A stretch of DNA of 64,000 bases, from the NCBI GenBank assembly GCA_039942715.1, contig JBDVBY010000006.1:970245-1034244 (forward strand). The letters are read 5' to 3'. The stretch is from JABDJX01 sp039942715. Its GTDB lineage: Bacteria > Pseudomonadota > Alphaproteobacteria > Rhodobacterales > Rhodobacteraceae. The notes under the pieces are model-generated. The model was not told the origin of the DNA and did not search any database. It saw only the letters and a program-made list of their open reading frames with translations. The translations under genes and the position numbers were made by a program. Every line of letters begins with the position of its first letter. Within the stretch, counting starts at the first letter, position 1. Below are positions 27,178 to 36,187 of the stretch, one piece after another.

Positions 27178-28194
27178 TTAGCGGAACGGAGGCGAGTAAA
27201 GCAGACCGCCGTCTGTCCACTGCGCGTTCAGACCGCGCGCCAGACCGATGGGTGTTGCTTCGCCGATGTTCTTTTCGAACACTTCGCCGTAGTTGCCAGC
27301 AACGCCAATTGCGCGCTTAGCCCACTCTTTGTCGAGACCCAGCATACCGCCGAGATCGCCTTCAGAACCCAGCAGACGATTGATTTCGGGGTTATCCGAA
27401 CCAGCGCCAAGCTCTTCAAGGTTCACAGACGTCACGCCCAGCTCTTCAGCTGTGATCAGCGCGTTCAGTGTCCAGCGTACGATATCACCCCAGTCGCTGT
27501 CGCCGTGGCGAACAAGCGGGCCGAGCGGCTCTTTCGATACGATTTCCGGCAGAATGACGTGCGCTGTTGGATCTTCGAAGTTTGCACGCTGAGCAGCCAG
27601 AGCGGATGCGTCAGTTGTGTAAACGTCGCAAGCACCAGCGTTGTACTGCTGAACTGCTTCTGCACCGGTTTCAATTGGCACTGGCTCATAAGAGATGCCA
27701 TTTGAACGGAAGAAGTCAGCCAAGTTCAGCTCGGTTGTTGTACCGGTCTGAATGCAGACAGTCGCGCCATCAAGGTCTTTTGCAGAAGTTACGCCGAGGT
27801 CTTTAGGAGCCATAAAACCCTGACCATCGTAGTAGTTCACGCCTGTGAATTCGAACTTAAGGTCGACGTCACGGCTAAAGGTCCATGTGGTGTTACGAGC
27901 CAACATATCGATTTCGCCCGAAGCAAGCGCTGTAAAGCGTGTCTTGCCCGTTGTTGGAACGAATTCAACAGCTGTTGGGTCAGACAAAACAGCAGCAGCA
28001 ACCGCGCGGCATACAGCCACGTCGAAACCCTGCCATACGCCGTTTGCGTCAGGCTCTGCAAAGCCCGGAACACCCGTTGTTACGCCACAGTTAAGCTTGC
28101 CGCGTGCTTTCACATCGTCAAGCGTCGCTGCGCCTGCCACTGTGCCCACAAGGGCTGCACCGGCTAGCGCACCTAGAAATACGTTTTTCTTCAT
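27178..28194 (-). CDS. bztA: Periplasmic polar amino acid binding protein
   Basis: 338 residues with a signal peptide (MKKNVFLGALAGAALVGTVA ending GAA). Mature part begins TLDDVKARGKLNCGVTTGVP and has GFDVAVCRAVAAAVL and FVPTTGKTRFTALASGEIDM, the pattern of AapJ/BztA solute-binding proteins. The ATG with GAGGTAAAA upstream is preferred over a longer open frame. First gene of the transporter cluster; it should set specificity for acidic amino acids and their amides. Confidence 0.94.
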   Translation of the reverse strand: MKKNVFLGALAGAALVGTVAGAATLDDVKARGKLNCGVTTGVPGFAEPDANGVWQGFDVAVCRAVAAAVLSDPTAVEFVPTTGKTRFTALASGEIDMLARNTTWTFSRDVDLKFEFTGVNYYDGQGFMAPKDLGVTSAKDLDGATVCIQTGTTTELNLADFFRSNGISYEPVPIETGAEAVQQYNAGACDVYTTDASALAAQRANFEDPTAHVILPEIVSKEPLGPLVRHGDSDWGDIVRWTLNALITAEELGVTSVNLEELGAGSDNPEINRLLGSEGDLGGMLGLDKEWAKRAIGVAGNYGEVFEKNIGEATPIGLARGLNAQWTDGGLLYSPPFR

Positions 28195-28291
28195 TTTTAC
28201 CTCTTCCTGAATTGCCGCAAAGAACGGCACTTTTCGCGGGCGCTCATCCCACCCACAACACGTCGCGGATTTTTTCCGCTGGTGGCCGGGA

Positions 28292-28320
28292 TACTGACCA
28301 AAATACCCCTTCGAGGTCAA
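28292..28320 (-). promoter_or_regulatory. Candidate promoter for the bzt cluster
   Basis: On the minus strand TTGACC, a 17-base spacer and TCAGTA, ending 98 bases before the bztA start. Only the -35 element is a close match. Confidence 0.35.
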
Positions 28321-28406
28321 GTAATTAACCAAAAACACACTGTGCCCCCAGAATCCCCAAAAGAGTCTCCAAAATCAGGCGCTTCCGATTTCACTTTGGT
28401 CAGATT

Positions 28407-29111
28407 TTAAGCGTTTCGGTAAAATTCCGTAGCGTGAAGAAAGGCAGATTTCTTGATCTCAGCCTCCTCTGCGGCTTGTTCATCCGCGCCCCACTGCTCA
28501 ATTTGCCATGTTTCATCCACCCGAGAGGCCGCCCAAAGCTCAGATTCGTCCGCAAATCCCTGAATCGCTGCAAGCCCAATAAGAAAAGACCCCGATAGCG
28601 CTACCAAGTCGTAAAATCCGGTGATCTGAAAATCGCTCATCGTGGGCATTGTCTTTGCAAGCCGCTGTATCGATTCTTCTGGTTGAGCAACCGGCATCAC
28701 GCCGGATGTTGTCGCAAGTTTCGCCTCAAAAACACGCTCTGCCCAGTCAAGAATGGGATCCCAAGCGGCCGTTTGGCGCGCAATAAGAGAGTCGGGGCCT
28801 GTCGCGCGGTAACACAAAAGATCGGTTCCAGCGTAGTCGATCAAATGTTCTTCAACACCCGACCGCGCTGCAGAAACCTTTTCAATCGCCGAATTTGCCG
28901 ATCGGGTCCAAGGCATCGATTCGGGGTTAATCTTCTCTTCTTGCGCCTGCCATTCCGCCGCGATGCGTTGTGCCATGGCTTGCGTTGGCACGATCAAATG
29001 CCGCTTGCCGGGGGTGCGCACAGATTTTCCGTCCAGATGCACGGCAAACCCGCCCTCGGTTGGCTCGACTGTCGCGTTTTGCCAAAACCGCTTTGGCGCC
29101 CAAGTGCTCAT
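28407..29111 (-). CDS. ATP12 family F1-ATPase assembly chaperone
   Basis: 234 residues. Homologues of mitochondrial Atp12, restricted to alphaproteobacteria and mitochondria, bind the alpha subunit of F1 before assembly. Visible family features: RFWQNATVEPTEGGFAVHLD, SVRTPGKRHLIVPT, a central YAGTDLLCYRA and a late helix-rich region. The start overlaps the pseudouridine synthase stop as ATGA. It is the last gene of rarA-crcB-rluC-like-atp12. Confidence 0.88.
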   Translation of the reverse strand: MSTWAPKRFWQNATVEPTEGGFAVHLDGKSVRTPGKRHLIVPTQAMAQRIAAEWQAQEEKINPESMPWTRSANSAIEKVSAARSGVEEHLIDYAGTDLLCYRATGPDSLIARQTAAWDPILDWAERVFEAKLATTSGVMPVAQPEESIQRLAKTMPTMSDFQITGFYDLVALSGSFLIGLAAIQGFADESELWAASRVDETWQIEQWGADEQAAEEAEIKKSAFLHATEFYRNA

Positions 29112-30148
29112 TCTAATTCCTCGAACGGATCAGCCGGCACATCAGACGCGTTCCAGTCGAAAAAGCCCCATGTGCGTTGCATGTGTTCCGGCAAAGACGC
29201 TGTTATCGTGAGGTCCGCGCCCGTCATCGGGTGGCGGAATGAAATATGCCGCGCATGCAGGTGCAGCTTGCGGCTAATTTCGCCACCAAGTTGCGCGCCC
29301 CAGCCATCACCAAGATTCTCTTGGCCCGAGCCGCCGTACTTCCCATCGCCAATAATCGGATGTCCGATCTCGGCCATGTGCGCGCGAAGCTGGTGTGTGC
29401 GCCCCGTTATTGGCACCAATGCGACCCAAGACGTGCGCCCACCGAGAGATGAAAGCACCGCATAATCTGTCGTGGCGCGTTTGGCATCTGGCGTGCTGTC
29501 CACATCGCGCGGATGGACGGCGTGCATCTTCTCACCCTCGCCACCCTTGCCGTGACCCGGTGCTTTGACCAAACCAAAGCGGATCGTGCCCATCTTTGGC
29601 ATCGGCGAGCCAGCAACGGCCGCCCAGTAGATTTTGCGCGTATCGCGGTGACGAAACGCTTCTGTCAAAGCGCTTGCTGCCATCCGGGTGCGCGCGAGTA
29701 GCAGAACACCTGAAGTGTCTTTGTCGAGACGATGCACAAGGCGCGGCTTATCTTCTAATCCAAACCGCAGTGCTTCGGACAAACCATCAATATGGCGCGT
29801 TTGTTTAGAACCACCTTGGGTCGGCAGACCGGGCGGTTTGTTGATCGCGATCAGATGATCATCGCGGTAAAGAACCGCCTTTTGCATCATCTCGGTGTCT
29901 GCTTTGCTTATATCTGTGCGCGCCGATTTTGGGGCAGCGTGATCCGGTAGCGGTGGCACGCGCACGGTTTGACCCACTTCGATGCGGCTCGAAGCCTTCA
30001 CGCGACCACCGTCAACCCGCACTTCGCCTTTGCGGCACATCTTTTCGACGCGCCCTTGTGGGACATGGGGGAAACGACGCCGGAACCAGCGATCCAGACG
30101 CTGATCACCTTCGTCAGTGCCCACTTCGATTTGTTGCACTCCACTCAT
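29108..30148 (-). CDS. RluC/RluD family 23S rRNA pseudouridine synthase
   Basis: 346 residues: an N-terminal S4-type RNA-binding domain (RLDRWFRRRFPHVPQGRVEK) and a catalytic domain with PRLVHRLDKDTSGVLLLART, which carries the essential Asp, and ALVPITGRTHQLRAHMAEIG. The frame remains open through a G/C-rich hairpin upstream, but the ATG giving MSGVQQIEVG is the natural start. RluC is the closest named type; specificity between RluC and RluD cannot be fixed by eye. Confidence 0.9.
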   Translation of the reverse strand: MSGVQQIEVGTDEGDQRLDRWFRRRFPHVPQGRVEKMCRKGEVRVDGGRVKASSRIEVGQTVRVPPLPDHAAPKSARTDISKADTEMMQKAVLYRDDHLIAINKPPGLPTQGGSKQTRHIDGLSEALRFGLEDKPRLVHRLDKDTSGVLLLARTRMAASALTEAFRHRDTRKIYWAAVAGSPMPKMGTIRFGLVKAPGHGKGGEGEKMHAVHPRDVDSTPDAKRATTDYAVLSSLGGRTSWVALVPITGRTHQLRAHMAEIGHPIIGDGKYGGSGQENLGDGWGAQLGGEISRKLHLHARHISFRHPMTGADLTITASLPEHMQRTWGFFDWNASDVPADPFEELE

Positions 30149-30157
30149 GGCCGCGCA

Positions 30158-30221
30158 GGGGGCTCTGCCCCCGCCTCCTTTAGGTCGACTCCCCCGGGAT
30201 ATTTTTGCCAAGAAGAAGGAT
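30158..30221 (+). repeat. Intergenic hairpin element, copy B
   Basis: GGGGGC-tct-GCCCCC stem followed by CTCCCCCGGGATATTTTTG and CCAAGAAGAAGG. Same order of parts as the copies near 23359 and 52082. It occupies the 94-base gap between crcB and the pseudouridine synthase gene, overlapping the leader of the latter. Confidence 0.5.
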
Positions 30222-30242
30222 AATTTGAGTAAATTTTTAGTG

Positions 30243-30623
30243 TCATGCGAGGATGCTCCGTGCGAGGAAAAGTCCCGCCATTAGGCCAGCAATCGACAGG
30301 CCTACGGACAATGCGATGTAAAGAGCTGCCTGAGTGATGTCGCCCCGCTCATAAAGTGTGACGGCTTCAAGCGAGAAGGCCGAAAAGGTGGTGAAGCCGC
30401 CAAGTAGTCCGGTCATTACAAATGGAGAGAGGTGCGTTAGGCCACGTTGGGCCGCCAGCACCACAAAAACGCCCATCAGAAACGAGCCAATAACATTGAC
30501 CGACAGGATCGCCACGGGAAAGCTGGTCGGGCCTATAAGCCGCAACATGCCAACACCCGCCAAAAAGCGAAGCGACGCGCCAATCGCGCCTCCAAAGGCC
30601 ACAGATACTAGGGTTCCAAACAT
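30243..30623 (-). CDS. crcB: Fluoride efflux channel Fluc
   Basis: 126-residue protein with four membrane segments, the size of dual-topology Fluc channels. Signature GGFTTFSAFSLEAV (channel-lining Phe and TM3 break), an N-terminal GGAIGASLRFLAG and the Asn of VNVIGSFLMG are all present. It lies 43 bases behind rarA in the same direction. No fluoride riboswitch was recognised upstream. Confidence 0.95.
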   Translation of the reverse strand: MFGTLVSVAFGGAIGASLRFLAGVGMLRLIGPTSFPVAILSVNVIGSFLMGVFVVLAAQRGLTHLSPFVMTGLLGGFTTFSAFSLEAVTLYERGDITQAALYIALSVGLSIAGLMAGLFLARSILA

Positions 30624-30666
30624 GAATGTCGTCTCGCGCGCCTCACTGCGCTTGTCAACGCGCTTG

Positions 30667-31974
30667 TCACCTTTGGCGTTTGGCGCGTTGTTTCACAAAA
30701 AAGTCGAAACGTTTCTTTAGTTCTCGCTCGAACCCGCGCTCAACTGGGGTGTAATAGACGCCGCGCTTCATCCCATCAGGGAAATAGTTCTGGCCCGAAA
30801 AGCCATCTTCAGCGTCATGGTCATAGGCATAGCCCGCGCCGTATCCTTCGTTCTTCATCAGCTTGGTCGGCGCATTCAGAATGTGTTTTGGCGGCGGTTC
30901 CGACCCGGTTTGTTTGGCCGCTTTGCGTGCCGCCTTATAGGCAACGTAGCCCGCATTCGATTTGGGCGCGAGGGCAAGGTAAATTACTGCTTGAGCCAGC
31001 GCCAACTCGCCTTCCGGGCTTCCAAGACGTTCATAGGTGTTCCATGCTTCAAGACACTGCGCCTGTGCTTGCGGGTCAGCTAGGCCAATATCCTCAACTG
31101 CCATGCGTGTGATACGGCGTGCGAGAAAACGTGGGTCTTCACCACCCTCCAGCATGCGCGCGAACCAATAGAGCGCGGCGTCCGGATCAGAGCCGCGGAC
31201 TGATTTATGGAGCGCTGAGATAAGGTTGTAATGCGCATCGCCAGACTTGTCGTACTGACTGGCACGGCGCATCAGACGTTTGGTAAGCGTGGCAATGTCG
31301 AGCTTTTCTTTCGCGCCCCATCCCGCGATTTGCTCAATCAAGTTAAGCAAGGCGCGCCCGTCCCCATCCGCCATCTCCAACAGCGCCTCACGCGCCGGAC
31401 CATCCAGCGGCAACGCGTGCCCGATGTCAGCTTCGGCCCGTTGCGCCATCAATTCCAAGTCCACCAGCGTCAGCCGCGTGAGTGTCAGCACTTGGGCACG
31501 CGACATCAAAGCAGCATTAAGCTCAAAAGACGGATTTTCTGTGGTGGCCCCAACCAACAAGATCGTGCCGTCTTCCATATGAGGCAGAAACCCGTCTTGT
31601 TGGGCTTTGTTAAAACGGTGAATCTCATCAACAAAAAGCAACGTGCCCTGCCCATTTTGACGGCGAAGGCGCGCCGCCTCGAACACCTTTTTCAGGTCCG
31701 CGACCCCTGTGAAAATCGCGCTGATTTGGACGAAATGCAAATCCGTCGCGTCCGCCAAGAGCCGCGCGATGGTGGTTTTGCCAACGCCGGGCGGCCCCCA
31801 AAACACAAGCGAAGACAGATGCCCGGATGCGAGCATCGTTCCCAACGGGCCGTCCGCGCCAAGCACCGCGTCCTGGCCAATCACATCGTCCAAAGTGCGC
31901 GGGCGCAGCCGGTCCGCCAAGGGGCGCGGCGCGGTATCGGGCACGTCCGCCCCAGTATCAAATAGATCAGCCAT
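30667..31974 (-). CDS. rarA: Replication-associated recombination protein A (MgsA-type AAA+ ATPase)
   Basis: 435 residues. Acts at stalled replication forks. Visible: the N-terminal PLADRLRPRTLDDVIGQ, Walker A GPPGVGKTT, Walker B LLFVDEIHRFNKAQQD, sensor GATTENPSFELNAAL and the C-terminal tetramerisation part with YVAYKAARKAA and YFPDGMKRGVYY. The open frame extends 59 codons upstream, into luxI, but MADLFDTGADV is the family start. It may be transcribed with the luxR-luxI pair, which ends 43 bases before. Confidence 0.96.
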   Translation of the reverse strand: MADLFDTGADVPDTAPRPLADRLRPRTLDDVIGQDAVLGADGPLGTMLASGHLSSLVFWGPPGVGKTTIARLLADATDLHFVQISAIFTGVADLKKVFEAARLRRQNGQGTLLFVDEIHRFNKAQQDGFLPHMEDGTILLVGATTENPSFELNAALMSRAQVLTLTRLTLVDLELMAQRAEADIGHALPLDGPAREALLEMADGDGRALLNLIEQIAGWGAKEKLDIATLTKRLMRRASQYDKSGDAHYNLISALHKSVRGSDPDAALYWFARMLEGGEDPRFLARRITRMAVEDIGLADPQAQAQCLEAWNTYERLGSPEGELALAQAVIYLALAPKSNAGYVAYKAARKAAKQTGSEPPPKHILNAPTKLMKNEGYGAGYAYDHDAEDGFSGQNYFPDGMKRGVYYTPVERGFERELKKRFDFFVKQRAKRQR

Positions 31975-32017
31975 CGCGGCAGAAACTACGCCCCTGCCGC
32001 GATAACTGCAAAGCTCT

Positions 32018-32608
32018 TTAGTGCAGCTTTGTTGCCAACCCAATGTTGATACACACGCTGCGATCACCTGCATCCGTCTCGATAACCGGCCCAGCAACTT
32101 CGCAATCGATCCCGGTCCGGCGCGCAAGACGAGGGCTATGTTCTGGCACAATCCCGATTAAGGACGTCGCCCCAAGGTTACGCGCTGAACGCACCATTTC
32201 GTCAATCAGCGAGCACTGAACGCGCAGGCGCATCTTGGCAGGCACGGTTTCCGACACAAACACACGGCTGGATTCCCAGACGTGCGGCTGCACGGGCGCC
32301 TCTTCAAACAACAAATCTTTGGGGATGCTATCAAGCAGGCCAAGCTGGGCGTCTCGGATCATATAGGAATAGATACCACAACGCGCTGTGGTCGGCGTCA
32401 GGCGCACACCTGCCAACACTTGCCCAAATTCGTGTACGGCAACCCATCTGCTTGCGGGCGTGTCGTACTGGTCAAACTCCATGCCGTTCGCTTCTGGCAG
32501 CTCCCACTGGTTGCGCTGAATGAACGTTTTATGCCGTGCGCGAAGCATGTTGGCGAACAACTCGCCATGATTGTGAATATTCTCAAAAGAGAGAGTAGTT
32601 ACTTGCAT
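32018..32608 (-). CDS. luxI: Acyl-homoserine-lactone synthase (LuxI family)
   Basis: 196 residues. Makes N-acyl homoserine lactone from acyl-ACP and S-adenosylmethionine. The invariant LuxI residues are all seen: R25, F29, W35, E44, D46, D49, R69, E112 and R115 (in the contexts LRARHKTFIQ, MEFDQYD, AGVRLTPT and WESSRVFV). The ATG at MQVTTLSFEN follows GGAG ten bases upstream. It sits 61 bases behind the LuxR gene on the same strand. The acyl chain length cannot be told from sequence alone. The symbol names the family, not a strain-specific gene. Confidence 0.93.
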   Translation of the reverse strand: MQVTTLSFENIHNHGELFANMLRARHKTFIQRNQWELPEANGMEFDQYDTPASRWVAVHEFGQVLAGVRLTPTTARCGIYSYMIRDAQLGLLDSIPKDLLFEEAPVQPHVWESSRVFVSETVPAKMRLRVQCSLIDEMVRSARNLGATSLIGIVPEHSPRLARRTGIDCEVAGPVIETDAGDRSVCINIGLATKLH

Positions 32609-32668
32609 TAGGTACAGCCTCCGGTCTGGGTTAAACAAAAACCTGAACGGGGAGGAGGCGGTACTGCC

Positions 32669-33334
32669 TTAGATTAACTGATACTCTCGGGCCTTCTTTA
32701 ACGCTTGAGCGGTGGTTCGTGCGCCAAGTCGGACACGTGCCGACTGAAGCCTCGCCTTGAACGCGCTTTCAGAAATTCCAAGTTTCGCAGCTGCGGCAGC
32801 ATGCCGGTCCCCATCAGCTAGCAGACGCAGCGCTTCAACTTGCGCTGGCGTCAACTCGGTCGGGGGCTCGGCCGCAGTGTGGAGATTTTTGACAATCTGC
32901 ACCGCTTCCGCGATTTCGTCATCGGTAAATTCGCGCGTGTTATGAGCCATCCCGATGATGCTCCGCGACGTGATTGGCCCGAAAGAAATAACTGCCCCAT
33001 ATGCAAGCCCATAACTGCGGGCCTGCCCGAGAATATTAAACGGATCTGGAAGCCTGATAGCGCTCCAGCGCGTGTGTCCCTTCACTCCAAGACCCCAAAA
33101 AACAAGCGGGTCCCGAAGCGCATACGCATTCTCGTCATAAACTTTTGTCCAGGACTCATCATAGGTCCGGACGTAAACAAGAGGAGCGGCAAACCGAATG
33201 TGGAGACCGGCAGAAAAGCCAACTGGCGCAAGTTGCGAAAGTCGGTCAAAGTTTTCCTGCAAAGACTTCGTGTCGCTTTTACGCGCACCGGAGTCCTTGG
33301 TCAGAGATGCATATGTTTCGTTGTCGCGCCACAT
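32669..33334 (-). CDS. luxR: LuxR-family quorum-sensing regulator
   Basis: 221 residues. N-terminal autoinducer-binding domain with W62, Y66, D75-P76 and W90 (contexts ESWTKVYDEN, YALRDPLVF, GHTRWSAI), the ligand-pocket residues of the family. C-terminal HTH spans about 160-215, beginning LTPAQVEALRLLADGD. The recognition region HAAAAAKLGISESAFKARLQ departs from the common IAxxLxISxxTVxxHL pattern, with Ala replacing Ile and Phe replacing Val. A lux-box-like palindrome lies 63 bases before the start, so it probably controls its own operon with luxI. Confidence 0.92.
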   Translation of the reverse strand: MWRDNETYASLTKDSGARKSDTKSLQENFDRLSQLAPVGFSAGLHIRFAAPLVYVRTYDESWTKVYDENAYALRDPLVFWGLGVKGHTRWSAIRLPDPFNILGQARSYGLAYGAVISFGPITSRSIIGMAHNTREFTDDEIAEAVQIVKNLHTAAEPPTELTPAQVEALRLLADGDRHAAAAAKLGISESAFKARLQSARVRLGARTTAQALKKAREYQLI

Positions 33335-33396
33335 GGTCGATCTAGCTCACCCTTAAAGGTCTCTGGCGTTAACCAGATTTGATTCAGTGTGCCCCT

Positions 33397-33416
33397 ACCT
33401 GTCTATTTAGACAAGT
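33397..33416. promoter_or_regulatory. Lux-box-like 20-base palindrome
   Basis: ACCTGTCTATTTAGACAAGT: two 9-base arms around TT, matching except one position per arm. The ACCTGT start and 20-base span are those of the classical lux box upstream of luxI in Vibrio. Located before luxR and behind the rplQ terminator. Confidence 0.75.
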
Positions 33417-33524
33417 AGCTTTGGCATTAGTCAACCTAAAAGTGTATTGAGTGTTAACAACTCACCACAGGTAAGCAGAAGATGACAGAATTCGATAGAA
33501 CTGGTCCAACTCTGTCTTCTAAAT

Positions 33525-33556
33525 GAAAAAAACCGCCCCAAATAGAGCGGCTTTCA
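33525..33556 (-). terminator. Terminator behind rplQ
   Basis: On the minus strand AAAGCCGCtctatttgGGGCGGT followed by a run of seven T. It ends the rpsM-rpsK-rpoA-rplQ unit 20 bases after the rplQ stop. Confidence 0.7.
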
Positions 33557-33577
33557 CTAGCACAAAATATGCTTCGT

Positions 33578-33997
33578 TTAGTCTTCTGCAGTTTCTTCTG
33601 CTTCCAGACGCGCGCGGTCTGCGGCGCCTTTGGCATCCACATCGCGGTCAACCAGTTCAATGATCGCCATCGGCGCCATATCACCATAACGGAAGCCAGC
33701 TTTCAGAACGCGGGTGTACCCACCGCTGCGTTCAGCATAGCGCGGGCCAAGCACATCAAACAACTTAGCGACGTGCATGTCCTGCTTAAGTCGGGCACGT
33801 GCGTTGCGGCGCGAGTGAAGATCACCCTTTTTGCCCAGTGTGATCATCTTATCCATGATCCGCTTCAGCTCTTTGGCTTTTGGCAGAGTGGTTTTGATTT
33901 GTTCATGTTCGATCAGCGACCCTGCCAAGTTGGCAAAAAGCGCCTTACGGTGCTCGTGGGTGCGGTTCAGGCGACGATAGCCTTTTGCGTGACGCAT
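33578..33997 (-). CDS. rplQ: 50S ribosomal protein L17
   Basis: 139 residues, starting MRHAKGYRRLNRTHEHRKAL with the conserved LIEHEQIKTTLPKAKELKR. Located at the polypeptide exit side of the 50S subunit. The C-terminal 20 residues are Ala/Glu-rich and probably extend from the body. Last gene of the alpha-operon piece, 129 bases after rpoA. Confidence 0.98.
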   Translation of the reverse strand: MRHAKGYRRLNRTHEHRKALFANLAGSLIEHEQIKTTLPKAKELKRIMDKMITLGKKGDLHSRRNARARLKQDMHVAKLFDVLGPRYAERSGGYTRVLKAGFRYGDMAPMAIIELVDRDVDAKGAADRARLEAEETAED

Positions 33998-34126
33998 ATT
34001 TCAATCTCCAAATGTGCTCTCTACGAGCGTTTTTACTTTGTCTGGCCAGCGATGCGTGTCGCCGACTCTCCTTGGGGCATTAGGCCCGGTCGTAATCGGC
34101 GGGCATTGCTGCCCGCCGGTCAAAGA

Positions 34127-35143
34127 TCAAAACTGATCTTCGAATTTCTTAGCCAAGTCTTCGATATTCTCTGGCGGCCATTCCTCAACATCCATGCCAA
34201 GATGCAGCCCCATACCAGACAGCACTTCTTTGATCTCGTTCAGTGACTTGCGGCCAAAGTTCGGTGTGCGCAGCATCTCTGCTTCGGTCTTCTGAATAAG
34301 GTCACCGATGTAAACAATGTTGTCGTTTTTCAGGCAGTTAGCCGAACGAACAGACAACTCAAGCTCGTCAACCTTCTTCAACAGAAGCGGGTTAAACTCA
34401 AGGCCATCATCGTCGTCCTGACGTTGCGCGGACTCAGGCTCATCAAAGTTCACAAAGATCGAAAGCTGGTCCTGCAGAATGCGCGCAGCCAAAGCCACCG
34501 CATCGTCAGGCGTAACAGACCCATCAGTTTCAAGCTTAAGTGTCAGCTTGTCGTAATCCAAAACCTGACCTTCACGCGTTGGCTGCACTTCGTAAGAAAC
34601 GCGGCGCACAGGCGAGAAAATCGCATCAACCGGCACAAGACCAATCGGCGCATCTTCAGGACGGTTCTTTTCCGCAGCGACATAGCCTTTGCCGGACTCA
34701 ACTGTCATTTCCATGAACAAATCAGCGCCGTCATCAAGGTGACAGATCACATGGTCTTTGTTCAGGATCTCAATGCCAGCACTTTCAGTAATGTCACCAG
34801 CGGTGACAATCTGAGGGCCTTTGACGCTGATCGAAAGACGCTTTGGCCCTTCAACTTCCATGCGGATCGCGACGCCTTTGAGGTTAAGCACGATATCAGT
34901 GACGTCTTCTCGAACACCAGCAACCGAGCTAAACTCGTGCAGAACGTTGTCGATCTGGATTGATGTAATCGCAGCACCTTGCAGCGAAGACATCAGAACG
35001 CGACGCAGCGCGTTGCCCATTGTCAGACCGAAACCACGCTCAAGCGGTTCCGCGATGACAGTGGCCTGACGTGCAGGATCGTTGCCTGGCTTAATTTCAA
35101 GCTGAGTAGGCTTGATCAATTCTTGCCAATTCTTATGGATCAT
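34127..35143 (-). CDS. rpoA: RNA polymerase subunit alpha
   Basis: 338 residues, the usual length. N-terminal assembly domain with LERGFGLTMGNALRRVLMSS, and a C-terminal domain (VDELELSVRSANCLKNDNI ... RTPNFGRKSLNEIKEVL) for UP-element and activator contacts. Follows rpsK by 87 bases. rpsD, which lies between rpsK and rpoA in enterobacteria, is absent, as is normal in alphaproteobacteria. Confidence 0.99.
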   Translation of the reverse strand: MIHKNWQELIKPTQLEIKPGNDPARQATVIAEPLERGFGLTMGNALRRVLMSSLQGAAITSIQIDNVLHEFSSVAGVREDVTDIVLNLKGVAIRMEVEGPKRLSISVKGPQIVTAGDITESAGIEILNKDHVICHLDDGADLFMEMTVESGKGYVAAEKNRPEDAPIGLVPVDAIFSPVRRVSYEVQPTREGQVLDYDKLTLKLETDGSVTPDDAVALAARILQDQLSIFVNFDEPESAQRQDDDDGLEFNPLLLKKVDELELSVRSANCLKNDNIVYIGDLIQKTEAEMLRTPNFGRKSLNEIKEVLSGMGLHLGMDVEEWPPENIEDLAKKFEDQF

Positions 35144-35230
35144 GTGGGTCTCCTCAATGCTTGCTTCCGGCCCATGTCCCAGACCGGTTGCTCCCGAGGG
35201 GCGGGCTGCGAACAGCCCACCTTAAAATTC

Positions 35231-35617
35231 TTAAACGCGGCGACGCTTTGGAGGGCGGCACCCGTTGTGTGCAATCGGTGTCACGTCACGGATCGATGTG
35301 ATGGTGAACCCAACAGCCGCCAGCGCTCGCAGCGCGCTTTCACGACCAGAGCCAGGACCCTGCACCTCAACTTCCAATGTGCGCACGCCATGCTCTTGCG
35401 CTTTTTTGCCTGCATCCTCTGCAGCCATCTGAGCGGCATAAGGCGTAGACTTACGCGAGCCTTTGAAACCCATGGTGCCAGCGGAAGACCACGCAATCGC
35501 GTTGCCCTGCACGTCTGAGATCAGGATTTTAGTGTTGTTGAAGCTTGAGTTCACATGCGCAACACCAGTTGCGATGTTCTTGGACGGCTTCTTCTTAAGA
35601 CGACGTTCACGTGCCAT
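35231..35617 (-). CDS. rpsK: 30S ribosomal protein S11
   Basis: 128 residues with NIATGVAHVNSSFNNTKILI, SAGTMGFKGSRKSTPYAAQM and the C-terminal PIAHNGCRPPKRRRV. Part of the 30S platform near the decoding site. Fifteen bases after rpsM. Confidence 0.98.
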   Translation of the reverse strand: MARERRLKKKPSKNIATGVAHVNSSFNNTKILISDVQGNAIAWSSAGTMGFKGSRKSTPYAAQMAAEDAGKKAQEHGVRTLEVEVQGPGSGRESALRALAAVGFTITSIRDVTPIAHNGCRPPKRRRV

Positions 35618-35632
35618 TCAATCAGCCCTCCC

Positions 35633-36001
35633 TTATTTCTTCTTACCAGCAATGGCCTTTGCAGGACCTTTGCGCGTACGAGCGTTGGTGTGTGTGCGCT
35701 GACCGCGAACGGGCAGGTTACGGCGATGGCGCAGGCCACGATAGCAACCCAAGTCCATCAGACGCTTGATGTTCATCTGTGTTTCGCGACGCAGGTCACC
35801 TTCAACGCTGTAGTTCGCGTCGATGTGCTCGCGGATGGCCAGAACTTCGGCATCCGACAGCTCGTTAACGCGACGGGCCGCGTCAATCTTGACGGCTTCG
35901 CAGATTTCCTTGGCCGAAGTATGGCCAATTCCGGTGATGTAAGTGAGGGCGATTGGAACCCGCTTTGCAGTGGGTATGTTGACGCCGGCAATACGTGCCA
36001 C
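35633..36001 (-). CDS. rpsM: 30S ribosomal protein S13
   Basis: 122 residues: MARIAGVNIPTAKRVPIALT, the H2TH region TYITGIGHTSAKEIC, and the basic tail RGQRTHTNARTRKGPAKAIA. Contacts the P-site tRNA and the 50S subunit through bridges. First gene of the alpha-operon piece; the unit is separated from adk by the DUF2975/XRE and lipoprotein genes, so it needs its own promoter in the 186-base gap upstream. Confidence 0.98.
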   Translation of the reverse strand: MARIAGVNIPTAKRVPIALTYITGIGHTSAKEICEAVKIDAARRVNELSDAEVLAIREHIDANYSVEGDLRRETQMNIKRLMDLGCYRGLRHRRNLPVRGQRTHTNARTRKGPAKAIAGKKK

Positions 36002-36187
36002 GTGTGCAATTCCTTTTTCGTTGCGAGCCCGTAACGCCGGGCCCTTTTTTCACAACGTAAGCCCGAGGCTGAAATGGCCGCCGGGCTTGCGATATATATA
36101 GGGTGGTTGGCGTTGCGGGGGGCGACCCCGGAGCACGAACCGATTCTGTAGTCAGATGCGCGTATCTAGGGTGTTAACCGGGGGGCG

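Noticed and set aside
30624..30666. Fluoride riboswitch before crcB
   Set aside because: The gap is only 43 bases and does not show the conserved pseudoknot elements.
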